Translations under genes and position numbers: made by a program
Notes under the pieces: model-generated
Database searches by the model: none
What the model was told of the DNA's origin: nothing
The model's input: the letters and a program-made list of their open reading frames with translations, nothing else
Shown: positions 8,401 to 16,426 of the stretch, piece by piece
Numbering within the stretch: the first letter of the stretch is position 1
Layout of the letters: each line of letters begins with the position of its first letter
Origin: Mycolicibacterium neoaurum
GTDB taxonomy: Bacteria; Actinomycetota; Actinomycetes; Mycobacteriales; Mycobacteriaceae
Assembly: GCF_036946495.1 (NCBI RefSeq)
Contig: NZ_JAQIIX010000002.1
Coordinates: forward strand, 2,542,001-2,606,000
Direction: 5' to 3'
DNA length: 64,000 bases

Positions 8401-8808
8401 ATGAGTAGTCCACTGGTCATCTCCGATACCGGATCCCCGAGCGAACTCCACGGCCTGCACGGTGGCCGCGGCATGGACAAATGGAAGCGGTTCGTCACCG
8501 GCCTGATGCTTTACGCCGACTGGGATTCCTTCGAACACAATCGCGTCGAGTGCGGAGGCTTGATAGGCGAGCACGTGCACACCCGCACCGAGGAAATCTA
8601 TTACATCGTGAGCGGGCGCGGTCTGATGATGCTCGACGGTGAAACACGGGAAGTCGGCCCGGGTGACCTCATCATGACTCCGCTCAATGGCAGGCACTCG
8701 ATCGAGAACATCGGCGATGAGGAGTTGGAATTCGTGGTGGCCGAGGCACTCCCGCCGTCGATCGTCGAACGACTGCCCGGATACCGACCAAGCGAAGCCG
8801 CCCTCTGA
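8401..8808 (+). CDS. Small single-domain cupin protein 1
   Basis: A 135-residue cupin. First cupin motif is present as GEHVHTRTEEIYYIVSGRG, giving two metal-type histidines and a Glu (residues about 59-65); the second is LIMTPLNGRHSIENIGDEE with one histidine. A complete set of metal ligands makes an enzyme plausible: small cupins include isomerases, epimerases, dehydratases and dioxygenases. The gene lies between the importer and a second cupin/SDR pair, so action on the imported compound or its first oxidation product is inferred. AAAGGA precedes the ATG. Exact reaction cannot be read from sequence. Confidence 0.8.
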   Translation: MSSPLVISDTGSPSELHGLHGGRGMDKWKRFVTGLMLYADWDSFEHNRVECGGLIGEHVHTRTEEIYYIVSGRGLMMLDGETREVGPGDLIMTPLNGRHSIENIGDEELEFVVAEALPPSIVERLPGYRPSEAAL

Positions 8809-8821
8809 CAGACAGGACCTC

Positions 8822-9142
8822 ATGATGACCGCCACTACCGCACCCAAGAAATTCGTCAACCTCTTTCGAGAAACCAGCAACATCGCCGACGTGATGGCAG
8901 GTCCGTGGGCTGACGTCCGCATCGACACGATCGGCGCCGGCGAGACCATGGTCCTGGAATCGACGGAGCTCGAGCATGCCGCATTCGTCCTCGGCGGCAA
9001 GGCAACTCTGACCAACGGTGACGGCAAGACCTTCGAGCTCGCACGTTCGAGTGCATTCGCGATACCCAAGACCGGCCGCGTCACCATCAAGGCCTTGGTT
9101 GAGCTGTCCTTCCTGCACATCGAGATGCGGATCGCGCAATGA
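8822..9142 (+). CDS. Small cupin protein 2
   Basis: A 106-residue protein with a predicted all-beta cupin core: ADVRIDTIGAGETMVL, then LEHAAFVLGGKATLTNGDG, then SSAFAIPKTGRVTIKALVE. The canonical metal-binding HxH of the first cupin motif is absent (LEHAAF carries only one histidine), so it differs from cupin 1 and may bind ligand without metal or act as a partner subunit. Two adjacent ATGs (8822 and 8825) follow an AGGA; 8822 is given. Its stop overlaps the start of SDR B (ATGA), implying coupled synthesis with that dehydrogenase. Confidence 0.75.
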   Translation: MMTATTAPKKFVNLFRETSNIADVMAGPWADVRIDTIGAGETMVLESTELEHAAFVLGGKATLTNGDGKTFELARSSAFAIPKTGRVTIKALVELSFLHIEMRIAQ

Positions 9143-9924
9143 CCTCGCCCGCAGGCCGGGTGTTGGGCAAGGTCGCCGTGGTGACCGGGGCGGCCGACGG
9201 TATCGGGCTGGCGATCGCAGAGAAGCTGGCCGAACACGGTGCGGCAGTCGCGCTCATGGATATCCGAGAGGACGCCGGCACGGCTGCGGCACAGCGGATC
9301 AACACCTCCGGTGCAGACGCGCTGTTCATTCGAGCCGATGTCAGCGACGAGCGGTCGGTGGCTGCTGCGATGGAGCGAGTATGGGACCGATGGGGCGCGT
9401 TGCATGTCCTGGTCAACAATGCAGGCGTCTCGGGCCCCGCAGAACCCACCGACAAGGTCGACTACCGGGCTTGGCAGGAGATGTTCGCCGTCAATGTCGG
9501 TGGCCCCTTTCTGTGCACGAAGCACGCCATCGGCCATATGCGCAGGACAACCGGCGGTCGCAGCATCGTGGATATCTCGTCGATCTACGGGCTCATCGGC
9601 AACAGCGACGCTCCGAGTTATCACGCAGCCAAAGGAGCGGTCCGGCTGATGGCCAAGACCGATGCGGTGACCTACGCCCACGAGGGAATTCGCGTCAACT
9701 CCGTGTGCCCGGGCACCGTCCTCACCCCGCTGAATCTCCGGAAGGGGGCATCAAGTCCGGGTGGGTTGGATGCTTACCTGGACGCAATGCGGGCGATGCA
9801 TCCGCTCGGATACATCGCCGACCCCGAGGACATCGCCTACGGCGTGCTCTACCTGGCATCCGATGAATCGCGCTTCGTGACCGGCACCGAGCTGGTCATC
9901 GACGGCGGATACACCGCACAGTGA
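9139..9924 (+). CDS. Short-chain dehydrogenase/reductase (SDR) B of the island
   Basis: Classical 261-residue SDR with TGAADGIG (16-23), VNNAG (92-96), catalytic Ser147/148, Tyr161 and Lys165 (YHAAK). The C-terminus TGTELVIDGGYTAQ matches that of SDR A, indicating a common origin within the operon. Asp41 after strand 2 (ALMDIRED) points to NAD(H). Coupled to cupin 2 by a 4-base overlap. The probable role is oxidation or reduction of a hydroxyl/keto position of the imported cyclic or sugar-like substrate; which step is not determinable. Confidence 0.85.
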   Translation: MTSPAGRVLGKVAVVTGAADGIGLAIAEKLAEHGAAVALMDIREDAGTAAAQRINTSGADALFIRADVSDERSVAAAMERVWDRWGALHVLVNNAGVSGPAEPTDKVDYRAWQEMFAVNVGGPFLCTKHAIGHMRRTTGGRSIVDISSIYGLIGNSDAPSYHAAKGAVRLMAKTDAVTYAHEGIRVNSVCPGTVLTPLNLRKGASSPGGLDAYLDAMRAMHPLGYIADPEDIAYGVLYLASDESRFVTGTELVIDGGYTAQ

Positions 9925-9955
9925 ACGACAGTCGCACCGAAGGAGAGAAGAGCGT

Positions 9956-10741
9956 ATGACCAAACCCCTGGCGGGCAAGATCGCCGTGATCACGGGAGCC
10001 GGACAGGGCATCGGCCGAGCCATCGCATTGCGACTGGCAGGTGACGGTGCAGATATCGGCATCATCGATCTCAACGCCGAGAAGGCCGAAACGGTCGCCG
10101 CCGAAATCCGTTCTCTCGGGAGAGGAGCAGCGTTTGCCACGTGCGACGTCAGTGTGCGCGAGGACGTGCGTGACGCGGTCGGCGAACTGGAAGAACGCCT
10201 GGGCGGACTGGATATCATGATCAACAATGCCGGTATCGCGCAGGTACTTCCCTTGCTTGAGGTCAGTCCGCGCGATCTGGAGCGCATCACGCAGATCAAT
10301 ATCGGCGGCGTGTTGTGGGGCATCCAGGTGGCGGCCGAGAGCTTCATCCGCCGCGGAGTCAAGGGCAAGATCATCAACGCGTGTTCGATCGCCGGACATA
10401 TGGGACAACCGGTGTTCGGGGTGTACTCGGCCACGAAGTTCGCCGTCCGGGCACTCACCCAATCCGCGGCACAGGAATTCGCGCAGCACGGCATCACCGT
10501 CAACGGTTACAGCCCGGGAACGGTGGGTACCGAAATGTGGGGTGAGATCGATCGGATCCTCTCAGTACGTGATGGCGTCGCCGTCGGAGAGTCGTTCGAC
10601 AAACAAGCCGCCGGTATCGCGCTGGGTAGACCCTCGACTCCCGAGGACGTTGCGGGATTCGTCGCCTATCTGGCCGGACCGGACTCGGATTACATGACCG
10701 GGCAGAGCCCGCTCATCGACGGCGGGATGCTGTTCAATTGA
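9956..10741 (+). CDS. Short-chain dehydrogenase/reductase (SDR) C of the island
   Basis: A third classical SDR, 261 residues: TGAGQGIG (13-20), NNAG (90-93), Ser144, Tyr157, Lys161 (YSATK). DLNAEKAE after strand 2 indicates NAD(H). It is closer in pattern to acetoin/diol and polyol dehydrogenases (KIINACSIAGHMG, then GTVGTEMW) than to SDRs A and B. A good AGGAGA lies before the ATG. Its stop is shared with the TTG start of the ring-cleavage dioxygenase (TTGA), so it is made together with that enzyme and may catalyse the last redox step before aromatisation or act on the aromatic itself. Confidence 0.85.
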   Translation: MTKPLAGKIAVITGAGQGIGRAIALRLAGDGADIGIIDLNAEKAETVAAEIRSLGRGAAFATCDVSVREDVRDAVGELEERLGGLDIMINNAGIAQVLPLLEVSPRDLERITQINIGGVLWGIQVAAESFIRRGVKGKIINACSIAGHMGQPVFGVYSATKFAVRALTQSAAQEFAQHGITVNGYSPGTVGTEMWGEIDRILSVRDGVAVGESFDKQAAGIALGRPSTPEDVAGFVAYLAGPDSDYMTGQSPLIDGGMLFN

Positions 10742-11622
10742 CCACCGACCTGTCTGGGGCAGACCTCACCGCACAGGTGGTGGCGAGCTTCGCCGCGACC
10801 GGAGACCGTCGTCTGCGTGAGATCCTGGAGCGACTCGTCGTGCACCTGCACGCATTGGTCGAGGATGTGGCTCCCACGATCGACGAGTGGTCGCGTGCAA
10901 TAGATTTCCTCACCGCAACCGGCAAGATGTGCACCGATGTGCGGCAGGAGTTCATCTTGCTCTCCGACGTACTGGGCGTGTCGATGTTGGTGGAGACCAT
11001 CAATCATGCCGACACCCCCGAGGCCACCAGCTCCACGGTGCTCGGGCCGTTTCACATGGTGGAGTCGCCACCGCGGGCATTGGGAAGTGACATCTCACCG
11101 CAAAGCGATGGCACCCGCTGTGTGGTGCAGGGCCGGGTGGTCTCGACGACCGGCGAGCCGATCGCCGGTGCGGCTCTGGACGTCTGGCAGGCCGACACCC
11201 ACGGCTTCTACGATGTTCAGCAGCCAGAATTGCAGGCCCAGGGTAATGGCAGGGGTTTGCTGACCGCCGACGGCGACGGCAGGTTCTGGTTTCTTACCGT
11301 GGTGCCTGCCCACTATCCGATACCGACCGATGGTCCGGTCGGTGATCTGCTACAGGCCACCGGCCGACATCCGTTCCGCCCGGCCCATATTCACTTCATC
11401 GTATCTGCGCCGGGGTACACGGAACTCACGACGCACATCTTCGTCGCCGACAGCGCCTATATCGATTCCGATGCCGTCTTCGCCGTGAAGGACAGCCTGA
11501 TTCGACCCTTCGTGCCCCTCACCTCAGAGACGGCGGCACGGTTCGGTCGTGGGTCGGACCTCGAGACTGATATCGAGATCATCTTGGCGCCGGCTGCAGA
11601 ACCCGCATCCGACGATCGGTGA
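10738..11622 (+). CDS. Intradiol ring-cleavage dioxygenase, hydroxyquinol 1,2-dioxygenase type
   Basis: Non-haem Fe(III) enzyme that opens hydroxyquinol (1,2,4-trihydroxybenzene) between the ortho hydroxyls, giving maleylacetate. The 294-residue product has the N-terminal dimerisation helices of the catechol 1,2-dioxygenase family, LGPFHMVESPPRALG, then the beta-sandwich with DVWQADTHGFYDVQQ. Iron ligands are visible as Tyr158, Tyr193 (AHYPIPTDGPVGDLL), His217 and His219 (RPAHIHF); the Tyr-His spacing equals that of characterised hydroxyquinol dioxygenases. The maleylacetate reductase in the same operon supports hydroxyquinol over catechol. TTG start overlaps the previous stop. The 3' end overlaps a convergent small gene by 44 bases. 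Confidence 0.9.
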   Translation: MTTDLSGADLTAQVVASFAATGDRRLREILERLVVHLHALVEDVAPTIDEWSRAIDFLTATGKMCTDVRQEFILLSDVLGVSMLVETINHADTPEATSSTVLGPFHMVESPPRALGSDISPQSDGTRCVVQGRVVSTTGEPIAGAALDVWQADTHGFYDVQQPELQAQGNGRGLLTADGDGRFWFLTVVPAHYPIPTDGPVGDLLQATGRHPFRPAHIHFIVSAPGYTELTTHIFVADSAYIDSDAVFAVKDSLIRPFVPLTSETAARFGRGSDLETDIEIILAPAAEPASDDR

Positions 11623-11794
11623 TTTCCAGGGCGATCAGCACATCGGCGGTGGTGATCACCAGACCCCACCAGTACATCCACTTCATATCGTGATTGGGTG
11701 TCGCGCCGAAGTAGATCAACAGGAAGATCGGCCCGACGATGCCGTAGACGAGAAGCTGGCCCTGGATCTTCAGATAGGTCGTCAGGGTGGACAT
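11579..11794 (-). CDS. Small two-helix membrane protein
   Basis: A 71-residue protein with two hydrophobic helices (about 13-30, LLVYGIVGPIFLLIYFG, and about 40-56, MYWWGLVITTADVLIALE) and basic ends. I do not recognise a family. It lies 12 bases downstream of pknG on the same strand and may be co-transcribed with glnX-glnH-pknG. Its last 44 bases overlap the 3' end of the convergent dioxygenase gene, so it marks the edge between the accessory island and the conserved block. Coding character is credible from the compact membrane topology and spacing; function unknown. Confidence 0.65.
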   Translation of the reverse strand: MSTLTTYLKIQGQLLVYGIVGPIFLLIYFGATPNHDMKWMYWWGLVITTADVLIALEITDRRMRVLQPAPR

Positions 11795-11806
11795 GATCAG
11801 GCGTCG

Positions 11807-14047
11807 TCAGAAGGTGCTCATCGGACGCACGCTGTTGGCCAGGTCGACCAGCGCGTAGCGGTGCTCCTGGGTGGGGGCGACGCGGGCCAGTTGGCGCAGT
11901 GCTGCCTCCACCCCGAGCTGGAGACCGTGCTGGGTGAACGGGAACCCGAGGATGTGGTTGGTGCTCGCGGAGTTGTCCGCCAGCCAGTCCATGGCCGTGC
12001 CGAGCACCAGCGCGCGAATCTGCAACACCCTCGGCTCACTGTCCGGAAGTGCCTCGACTCGCCGTGCGGCACTGCGGATCTGCTGCTCGGTGACCTCACT
12101 GGTGGAGCGGCCGGAAAGCAAGGTCACTGAACTGGTCAGCCGGGCGGTGGTGAAGTGCCGGGAGGTCGGCGGCACCTGGTCCAGTGTGCGCACCGCGTCA
12201 TCGCGCTCACCGGCGGCCGACTGCGCGCGGGCCAACCCGAATCCGGCCGAGATCACCCCGTTGTCGGTGCGCCACACGGTCTGGTAGAACCGGCGTTCGT
12301 CGGAGGTGCCCGCCAACTCCGCCGTCGCGGCCAGCGCCAGCTTCGGCGCAAGCTCTCCGGGCAGGGTGTCCAGAACCTCGGTGAAATGCTTTGTGGCCGT
12401 GTCATAGTCGGCGGTCAACATGGCCGCAACCCCACGGAACCAGGACAGTCGCCACCGCCAGCCCACCCGCTCGGTCAGCTCGTCGAGTTTGCGGGTGGCC
12501 TTGGCGACATCGCCGAGATCGAGCAGGGCGCGGGCCTCCATCAGGGGGAGTTCCACCGAGTCCGAGAGATCCACCCCCTCGGAGTCCAGCGCACCGTGAC
12601 GGGCTGCCCGCAGTGAATCCAGGGTCTGCACAGGCTCACTGAGCACGGTCGCGGACAGGATGGGGGCGCCGACATCGGCCGGATCGACGAGCGGAACCTG
12701 CAGCGCCTTGACGATCTCGGCGGCGGTCAACTTCTCCGAGTGCACCTGCCCGTCGAGATATACGTCGGTGTGTGCGACCAGCAGATCGACCCCGAAAGTA
12801 GAGCGCGGCGGGCTGAACACCGTGGACAGACCGGGACGGGGAACGCCGGTGTCCTGGGCGACCACCTCGCGCAACACGCCCATCAGCTGGCCGGACATCT
12901 CCTCGGCGCTGGCGAACCGGCGGCGCGGATCCGGATCGATGGCGCGGCGCAGCAACCGTCCGAACGAGTCGTACTTGGCCAGTACCGGATCATCCTCGGG
13001 AAGACCGTCGACATAGCGTCCCTTGCGGGTGCGCAGGTTCAGGGTGAGTGCGGCCAGCGTACGGCCCACCGTGTAGATGTCGGTCTGCACCGTCGGGCCG
13101 GTGCGGACGATCTCGGGGGCCTGGTAACCGGGTGTGCCGTAGAGGTATCCGAACGAGTTGATCCGCGACACCGCACCGAGGTCGATCAGCTTGAGCTGCT
13201 CCTCGGTGACCATGATGTTCTCCGGTTTGAGGTCGTTGTAGACCAGGCCGAGGGAATGCAGATAACCGAGCGCGGGCAGGATCTCCAGCATGTAGGCGAT
13301 GGCCTGAGCCACCGGGAGTTTGACGCCCTTGGCCTGTTTGAGCGAGGTGCCGCCGACGTACTCCATGACGATGTAGCCGACCGGCTCACCGTGCTTGTCG
13401 TCATGCTCGACGAAGTTGAAGATCTTGACGATGGCCGGATGGGTCACCTCGGCCAAGAATTGGCGTTCGGCCATTGCGGTGGCCTGTGCCTCGGCATCCC
13501 CGGAATGGACGAGACCCTTGAGCACCACCGGGCGCTCGTTGACGTTGGTGTCGAAGGCGAGGTACACCCAGCCCAGGCCGCCGTGGGCGATACAGCCCTT
13601 GATCTGGTACTGCCCGACCACCATGTCACCGGGACTCAGTTGGGGCAGAAACGAATACGGGCTGCCGCAATGCGGGCAGGTGCCCTCGGAACGCGCCGGA
13701 CCCTCGCGGGTGGCCCGGCCGACCCGCTTACCGCAGTTCCAGCAGAATCGCTTGGATTCGGCGACCACCGGATTGCTCATCAGCGCCGTCAACGGGTCGC
13801 GCTCGTAGACCCGCGGCACCTCCACGAGTCCGCCGCCCAGCTTGCGGATCGGCGAGCGCGGTCTGGTCAGCACACCGAGCGTCGTCGCCGACGGCTCGGT
13901 GGCGGCGGTGGTGGAGCGGTCGGTGTCGTCGAAATCCGGTCGGTAGACGGCCTGAGTGGCCATCGGCCGCACGGTGGCCACCGACTCGTCGTCCAGATCC
14001 TCGAGGTCGGCCAGGCTGGCCGGCTGGGTGCCCGGGTCTTCGCTCAT
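11807..14047 (-). CDS. pknG: Serine/threonine protein kinase PknG
   Basis: Soluble kinase that phosphorylates the FHA regulator GarA/OdhI and so controls 2-oxoglutarate and glutamate metabolism; in pathogenic species it is also linked to survival in macrophages. The 746 residues show an N-terminal tail with TT at 55-56 (a likely autophosphorylation/FHA docking site), a rubredoxin-like zinc/iron knuckle with Cys102, 105, 124 and 127, a kinase domain (about 145-400) with catalytic Lys177 in VVLKG and the non-RD loop YNDLKPENIM, LIDLGAVS as the DFG-equivalent, then TPR repeats. Length and layout match M. tuberculosis PknG. It follows glnX and glnH, its receptor-side partners. Confidence 0.97.
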   Translation of the reverse strand: MSEDPGTQPASLADLEDLDDESVATVRPMATQAVYRPDFDDTDRSTTAATEPSATTLGVLTRPRSPIRKLGGGLVEVPRVYERDPLTALMSNPVVAESKRFCWNCGKRVGRATREGPARSEGTCPHCGSPYSFLPQLSPGDMVVGQYQIKGCIAHGGLGWVYLAFDTNVNERPVVLKGLVHSGDAEAQATAMAERQFLAEVTHPAIVKIFNFVEHDDKHGEPVGYIVMEYVGGTSLKQAKGVKLPVAQAIAYMLEILPALGYLHSLGLVYNDLKPENIMVTEEQLKLIDLGAVSRINSFGYLYGTPGYQAPEIVRTGPTVQTDIYTVGRTLAALTLNLRTRKGRYVDGLPEDDPVLAKYDSFGRLLRRAIDPDPRRRFASAEEMSGQLMGVLREVVAQDTGVPRPGLSTVFSPPRSTFGVDLLVAHTDVYLDGQVHSEKLTAAEIVKALQVPLVDPADVGAPILSATVLSEPVQTLDSLRAARHGALDSEGVDLSDSVELPLMEARALLDLGDVAKATRKLDELTERVGWRWRLSWFRGVAAMLTADYDTATKHFTEVLDTLPGELAPKLALAATAELAGTSDERRFYQTVWRTDNGVISAGFGLARAQSAAGERDDAVRTLDQVPPTSRHFTTARLTSSVTLLSGRSTSEVTEQQIRSAARRVEALPDSEPRVLQIRALVLGTAMDWLADNSASTNHILGFPFTQHGLQLGVEAALRQLARVAPTQEHRYALVDLANSVRPMSTF

Positions 14048-14063
14048 CTGCCGATTTCGTTCA

Positions 14064-15023
14064 TCAGTTGTAGTACCTCGCCACCGGCGGGGCCGGCGTC
14101 GGGCCGAGCACGGTCAACCACTTGCGGTAGAGCGTGTTCCAGGTGCCGTCACGGCGGATCCGCTCCAGTGTTCCGTTGACGAACCGCACCAGCCCGTCGT
14201 TGTCCTTGTTGATCCCGATGCCGTAGGGCTCGGAGTTCATGCTCGGCCCGACGATGTGCAGATACGGGTCCTGGCTGACCAGCCCGGCCAGGATGGAGTC
14301 GTCGGTGCTGACGGCGTCGACCTGACGCTGCTGTAGGGCGACCAGGCAGTCGGCCCAGGTGATCACGTCGACCAGCTCCACCGGTGGCTGGATCTGCTGA
14401 ACCCGTTTACGTGAGGTCGTGCCCTTCACGGCGCACACCCGCTTGCCGGACAGATCGGCGGCCTGTCGGATGCGCGAATCGCGGGCGGCCAGGATGCGCT
14501 GGTTCGCCGAGAGGTATTCGGTGGAGAACGCCACCCGCTCCCTGCGCTCGCAGGTCATGCTCATCGTCTTGACCACGATATCGACCTGGTTGTTCTCCAG
14601 CGCTTCGATGCGGTCGGCCGAGGACAGGATGCGGTACTCCATCTGCGATGGCGTGCCGAAGATATCTCGGGCCACCTCGCCGGCGATATCGACGTCGAAT
14701 CCGGTGATCTCGCCGGTGATCGGATCGCGGAACGAGAAGAGATTGCTGCCGATGTCCAGCCCGACGATCAGCCTGCCGCGGTTACGGATGTTCTCGACGG
14801 CCGCCTCGGCATCGGCGCGGTCGGCGAACGGCCGCAGGCTCGCGGTGCGATCGCAATCGTCGTTGTCGGGCAGTTCGGGCACCGGCTCCGGTGGCGCGGT
14901 CTCCATCCCGGCCGGCGTCGGGGGTGCCAGCGTCAGCTCGGGGATGGGATCGATCTGGGTGTTCTGCTGACAACCGGCCAGCAGCGCCGCGGTGACCAGC
15001 ACACCGGCCAGGCGGGCGATCAC
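14064..15023 (-). CDS. glnH: Glutamine/glutamate-binding lipoprotein GlnH
   Basis: Extracytoplasmic solute-binding protein (SBP_bac_3 fold) that in M. tuberculosis binds aspartate, glutamate or asparagine and signals through GlnX to PknG instead of serving a transporter. The 319-residue product has a lipoprotein signal ending LLAGC (Cys18), a Pro-rich linker, then GRLIVGLDIGSNLFSFRDP, GFDVDIAGEVARDIFG and QVDIVVKTMSMTCERRE typical of the fold. There is no adjacent ABC permease or ATPase, supporting a sensory role. The GTG start overlaps the glnX stop (GTGA), and pknG follows after 16 bases. Confidence 0.93.
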   Translation of the reverse strand: MIARLAGVLVTAALLAGCQQNTQIDPIPELTLAPPTPAGMETAPPEPVPELPDNDDCDRTASLRPFADRADAEAAVENIRNRGRLIVGLDIGSNLFSFRDPITGEITGFDVDIAGEVARDIFGTPSQMEYRILSSADRIEALENNQVDIVVKTMSMTCERRERVAFSTEYLSANQRILAARDSRIRQAADLSGKRVCAVKGTTSRKRVQQIQPPVELVDVITWADCLVALQQRQVDAVSTDDSILAGLVSQDPYLHIVGPSMNSEPYGIGINKDNDGLVRFVNGTLERIRRDGTWNTLYRKWLTVLGPTPAPPVARYYN

Positions 15024-16339
15024 CGGTACTCACTCAACCTCGGCCACAACCCCAGGGTCACCGCGAACGCGGCGATGATCGAGAGGGCGGCGGCGCCGAC
15101 GGTGGTGCCCGAGAGCACCCGGCGGGCGTTGACGATATCGGTGCGCAGCTGGCTGCGGCTCTGCTCGATGGAGCGCGAGAGCGCTTCGTCGAGGGTGCTG
15201 AAAGCCGGGCTGGAATCATCCTCACCGGTGCCCAGCGCCACCTGGGTGGCGGCCTGGTAGTTGCCCACCGAGATGTAGGCGTTGATCCGGTCGTTGGAGG
15301 CCCGCCACTTGCGCAGTAGGTCATCGGCATCGGCCAGGTCGGCCTTGTCGATGTCGTTGTCCGCGGCCAGGTATGCCTTCAGCTGTTCCTGGATGGTTTC
15401 GATGCGCTGGTAGTACGACTGCTTGCGGACGTCCTCGTCACCGCGGCGGACCAGCGCCAGGGTTTCGTCGGCACGGGCCTGCTGGGCGGTGATCGCCATC
15501 GTGGTGACCGTCTTCAGCGACTGCGCCGCAGTATTTTTGGCGCTGCGGCTGTCCGCCGTCGAGATGACAAGAGCGGTCCCCACCCAGACCACCATAATCA
15601 GTACCGCCAGCCCGCCGGCCACGAAGCCCATGTTGATCCGGCGCCGGGTCCGCTTGCTGAGCCAACGGTTGGCGAACAACCCGAACAGAATGGTGGCGAG
15701 CACCACCAGGATCACCGGGGCCGGGATGCGGGTGGACGCGGTCGTCTCGGTGTCCACCCGGGCCGAGGTCGCCTCGTAGAGTCGCTGGGCCTGCGGCAGG
15801 ATCTCGGACTGCATCAGCGCCGAGGCCTCGGACAGGTAGGACGAGCCGACCGGATTGCCCGCCCGGTTGTTGGTCCGAGCGGTCTCGACCAGACCGGTGT
15901 AGACGGCCAATTCGGCGTTGACCCTGCCGAGCAGTTCGATCATCGGTTCAGTGGTCAGACCCGCCGACGCGCGGGTCACCGCGACGGAGGCATCGGTGAT
16001 CGCCTGTTCGTAGCGCTCGCGTACATCCTGGGGCTCCGCGCCGGCGATGAATGCGGTGGCCGCGGCGGCGTCGGCGACCGAGAGCGTGGTGTAGAGCTGT
16101 CCGGCGGCGAAGGCCAGCGGCTCGCTGTGGTCGAGCACCGTGGTCAGTGCTTCCTGACGGTCGGTGATCGTCGTCGAGGTGGCGAACGCACACGCCATCA
16201 CCAACGCCGACAGCACGATGCCGATGGTCAGGATGCGCCCCGGCGTGGTCCACAGGAACCACCAGCGGGGGTGTACGGGGCTCGTCGGCGAACGGGATGC
16301 CAGCGGCTCGGTCGACGGGTGCGCCAACTCCACGGTCAC
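15020..16339 (-). CDS. glnX: Transmembrane signalling protein GlnX
   Basis: Membrane partner that relays amino-acid binding by GlnH to PknG. With GTG at 16339 the protein is 439 residues, the length of Rv0412c; a GAGGAGG lies 11 bases upstream. Four hydrophobic segments are visible: near 33-50 (ILTIGIVLSALVMACAFAT), near 235 (PVILVVLATILFGLFANRWL), near 270 (GLAVLIMVVWVGTALVI) and at the C-terminus (GAAALSIIAAFAVTLGLW), with helical extracytoplasmic regions between them resembling chemoreceptor sensor bundles. Longer in-frame readings to 16384 or 16426 would run into the divergent mutT3 promoter. Confidence 0.9.
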   Translation of the reverse strand: MTVELAHPSTEPLASRSPTSPVHPRWWFLWTTPGRILTIGIVLSALVMACAFATSTTITDRQEALTTVLDHSEPLAFAAGQLYTTLSVADAAAATAFIAGAEPQDVRERYEQAITDASVAVTRASAGLTTEPMIELLGRVNAELAVYTGLVETARTNNRAGNPVGSSYLSEASALMQSEILPQAQRLYEATSARVDTETTASTRIPAPVILVVLATILFGLFANRWLSKRTRRRINMGFVAGGLAVLIMVVWVGTALVISTADSRSAKNTAAQSLKTVTTMAITAQQARADETLALVRRGDEDVRKQSYYQRIETIQEQLKAYLAADNDIDKADLADADDLLRKWRASNDRINAYISVGNYQAATQVALGTGEDDSSPAFSTLDEALSRSIEQSRSQLRTDIVNARRVLSGTTVGAAALSIIAAFAVTLGLWPRLSEYR

Positions 16340-16414
16340 GTGTCCGCCAACCTCCTCGGTATTTCTAAGAAGTCTAAGAGACATTGGTGTGACGTGTGGG
16401 AATTCGCGAACCCC

Positions 16415-16420
16415 TATTCT
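16415..16420 (+). promoter_or_regulatory. -10 box TATTCT of a probable leaderless mutT3 transcript
   Basis: TATTCT fits the mycobacterial TANNNT -10 consensus and ends 6 bases before the GTG at 16427, the geometry of a leaderless transcript starting on the start codon. No Shine-Dalgarno-like sequence precedes that GTG. Motif evidence only. Confidence 0.45.
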
Positions 16421-16426
16421 GAACAC

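Noticed and set aside
10738..11622. Plain catechol 1,2-dioxygenase as the call
   Set aside because: The maleylacetate reductase in the same operon and the absence of muconate cycloisomerase or muconolactone isomerase favour hydroxyquinol, though activity on catechol cannot be excluded.
12740..14179. 479-residue open frame opposite pknG
   Set aside because: Antisense shadow; pknG has complete kinase motifs on the other strand.
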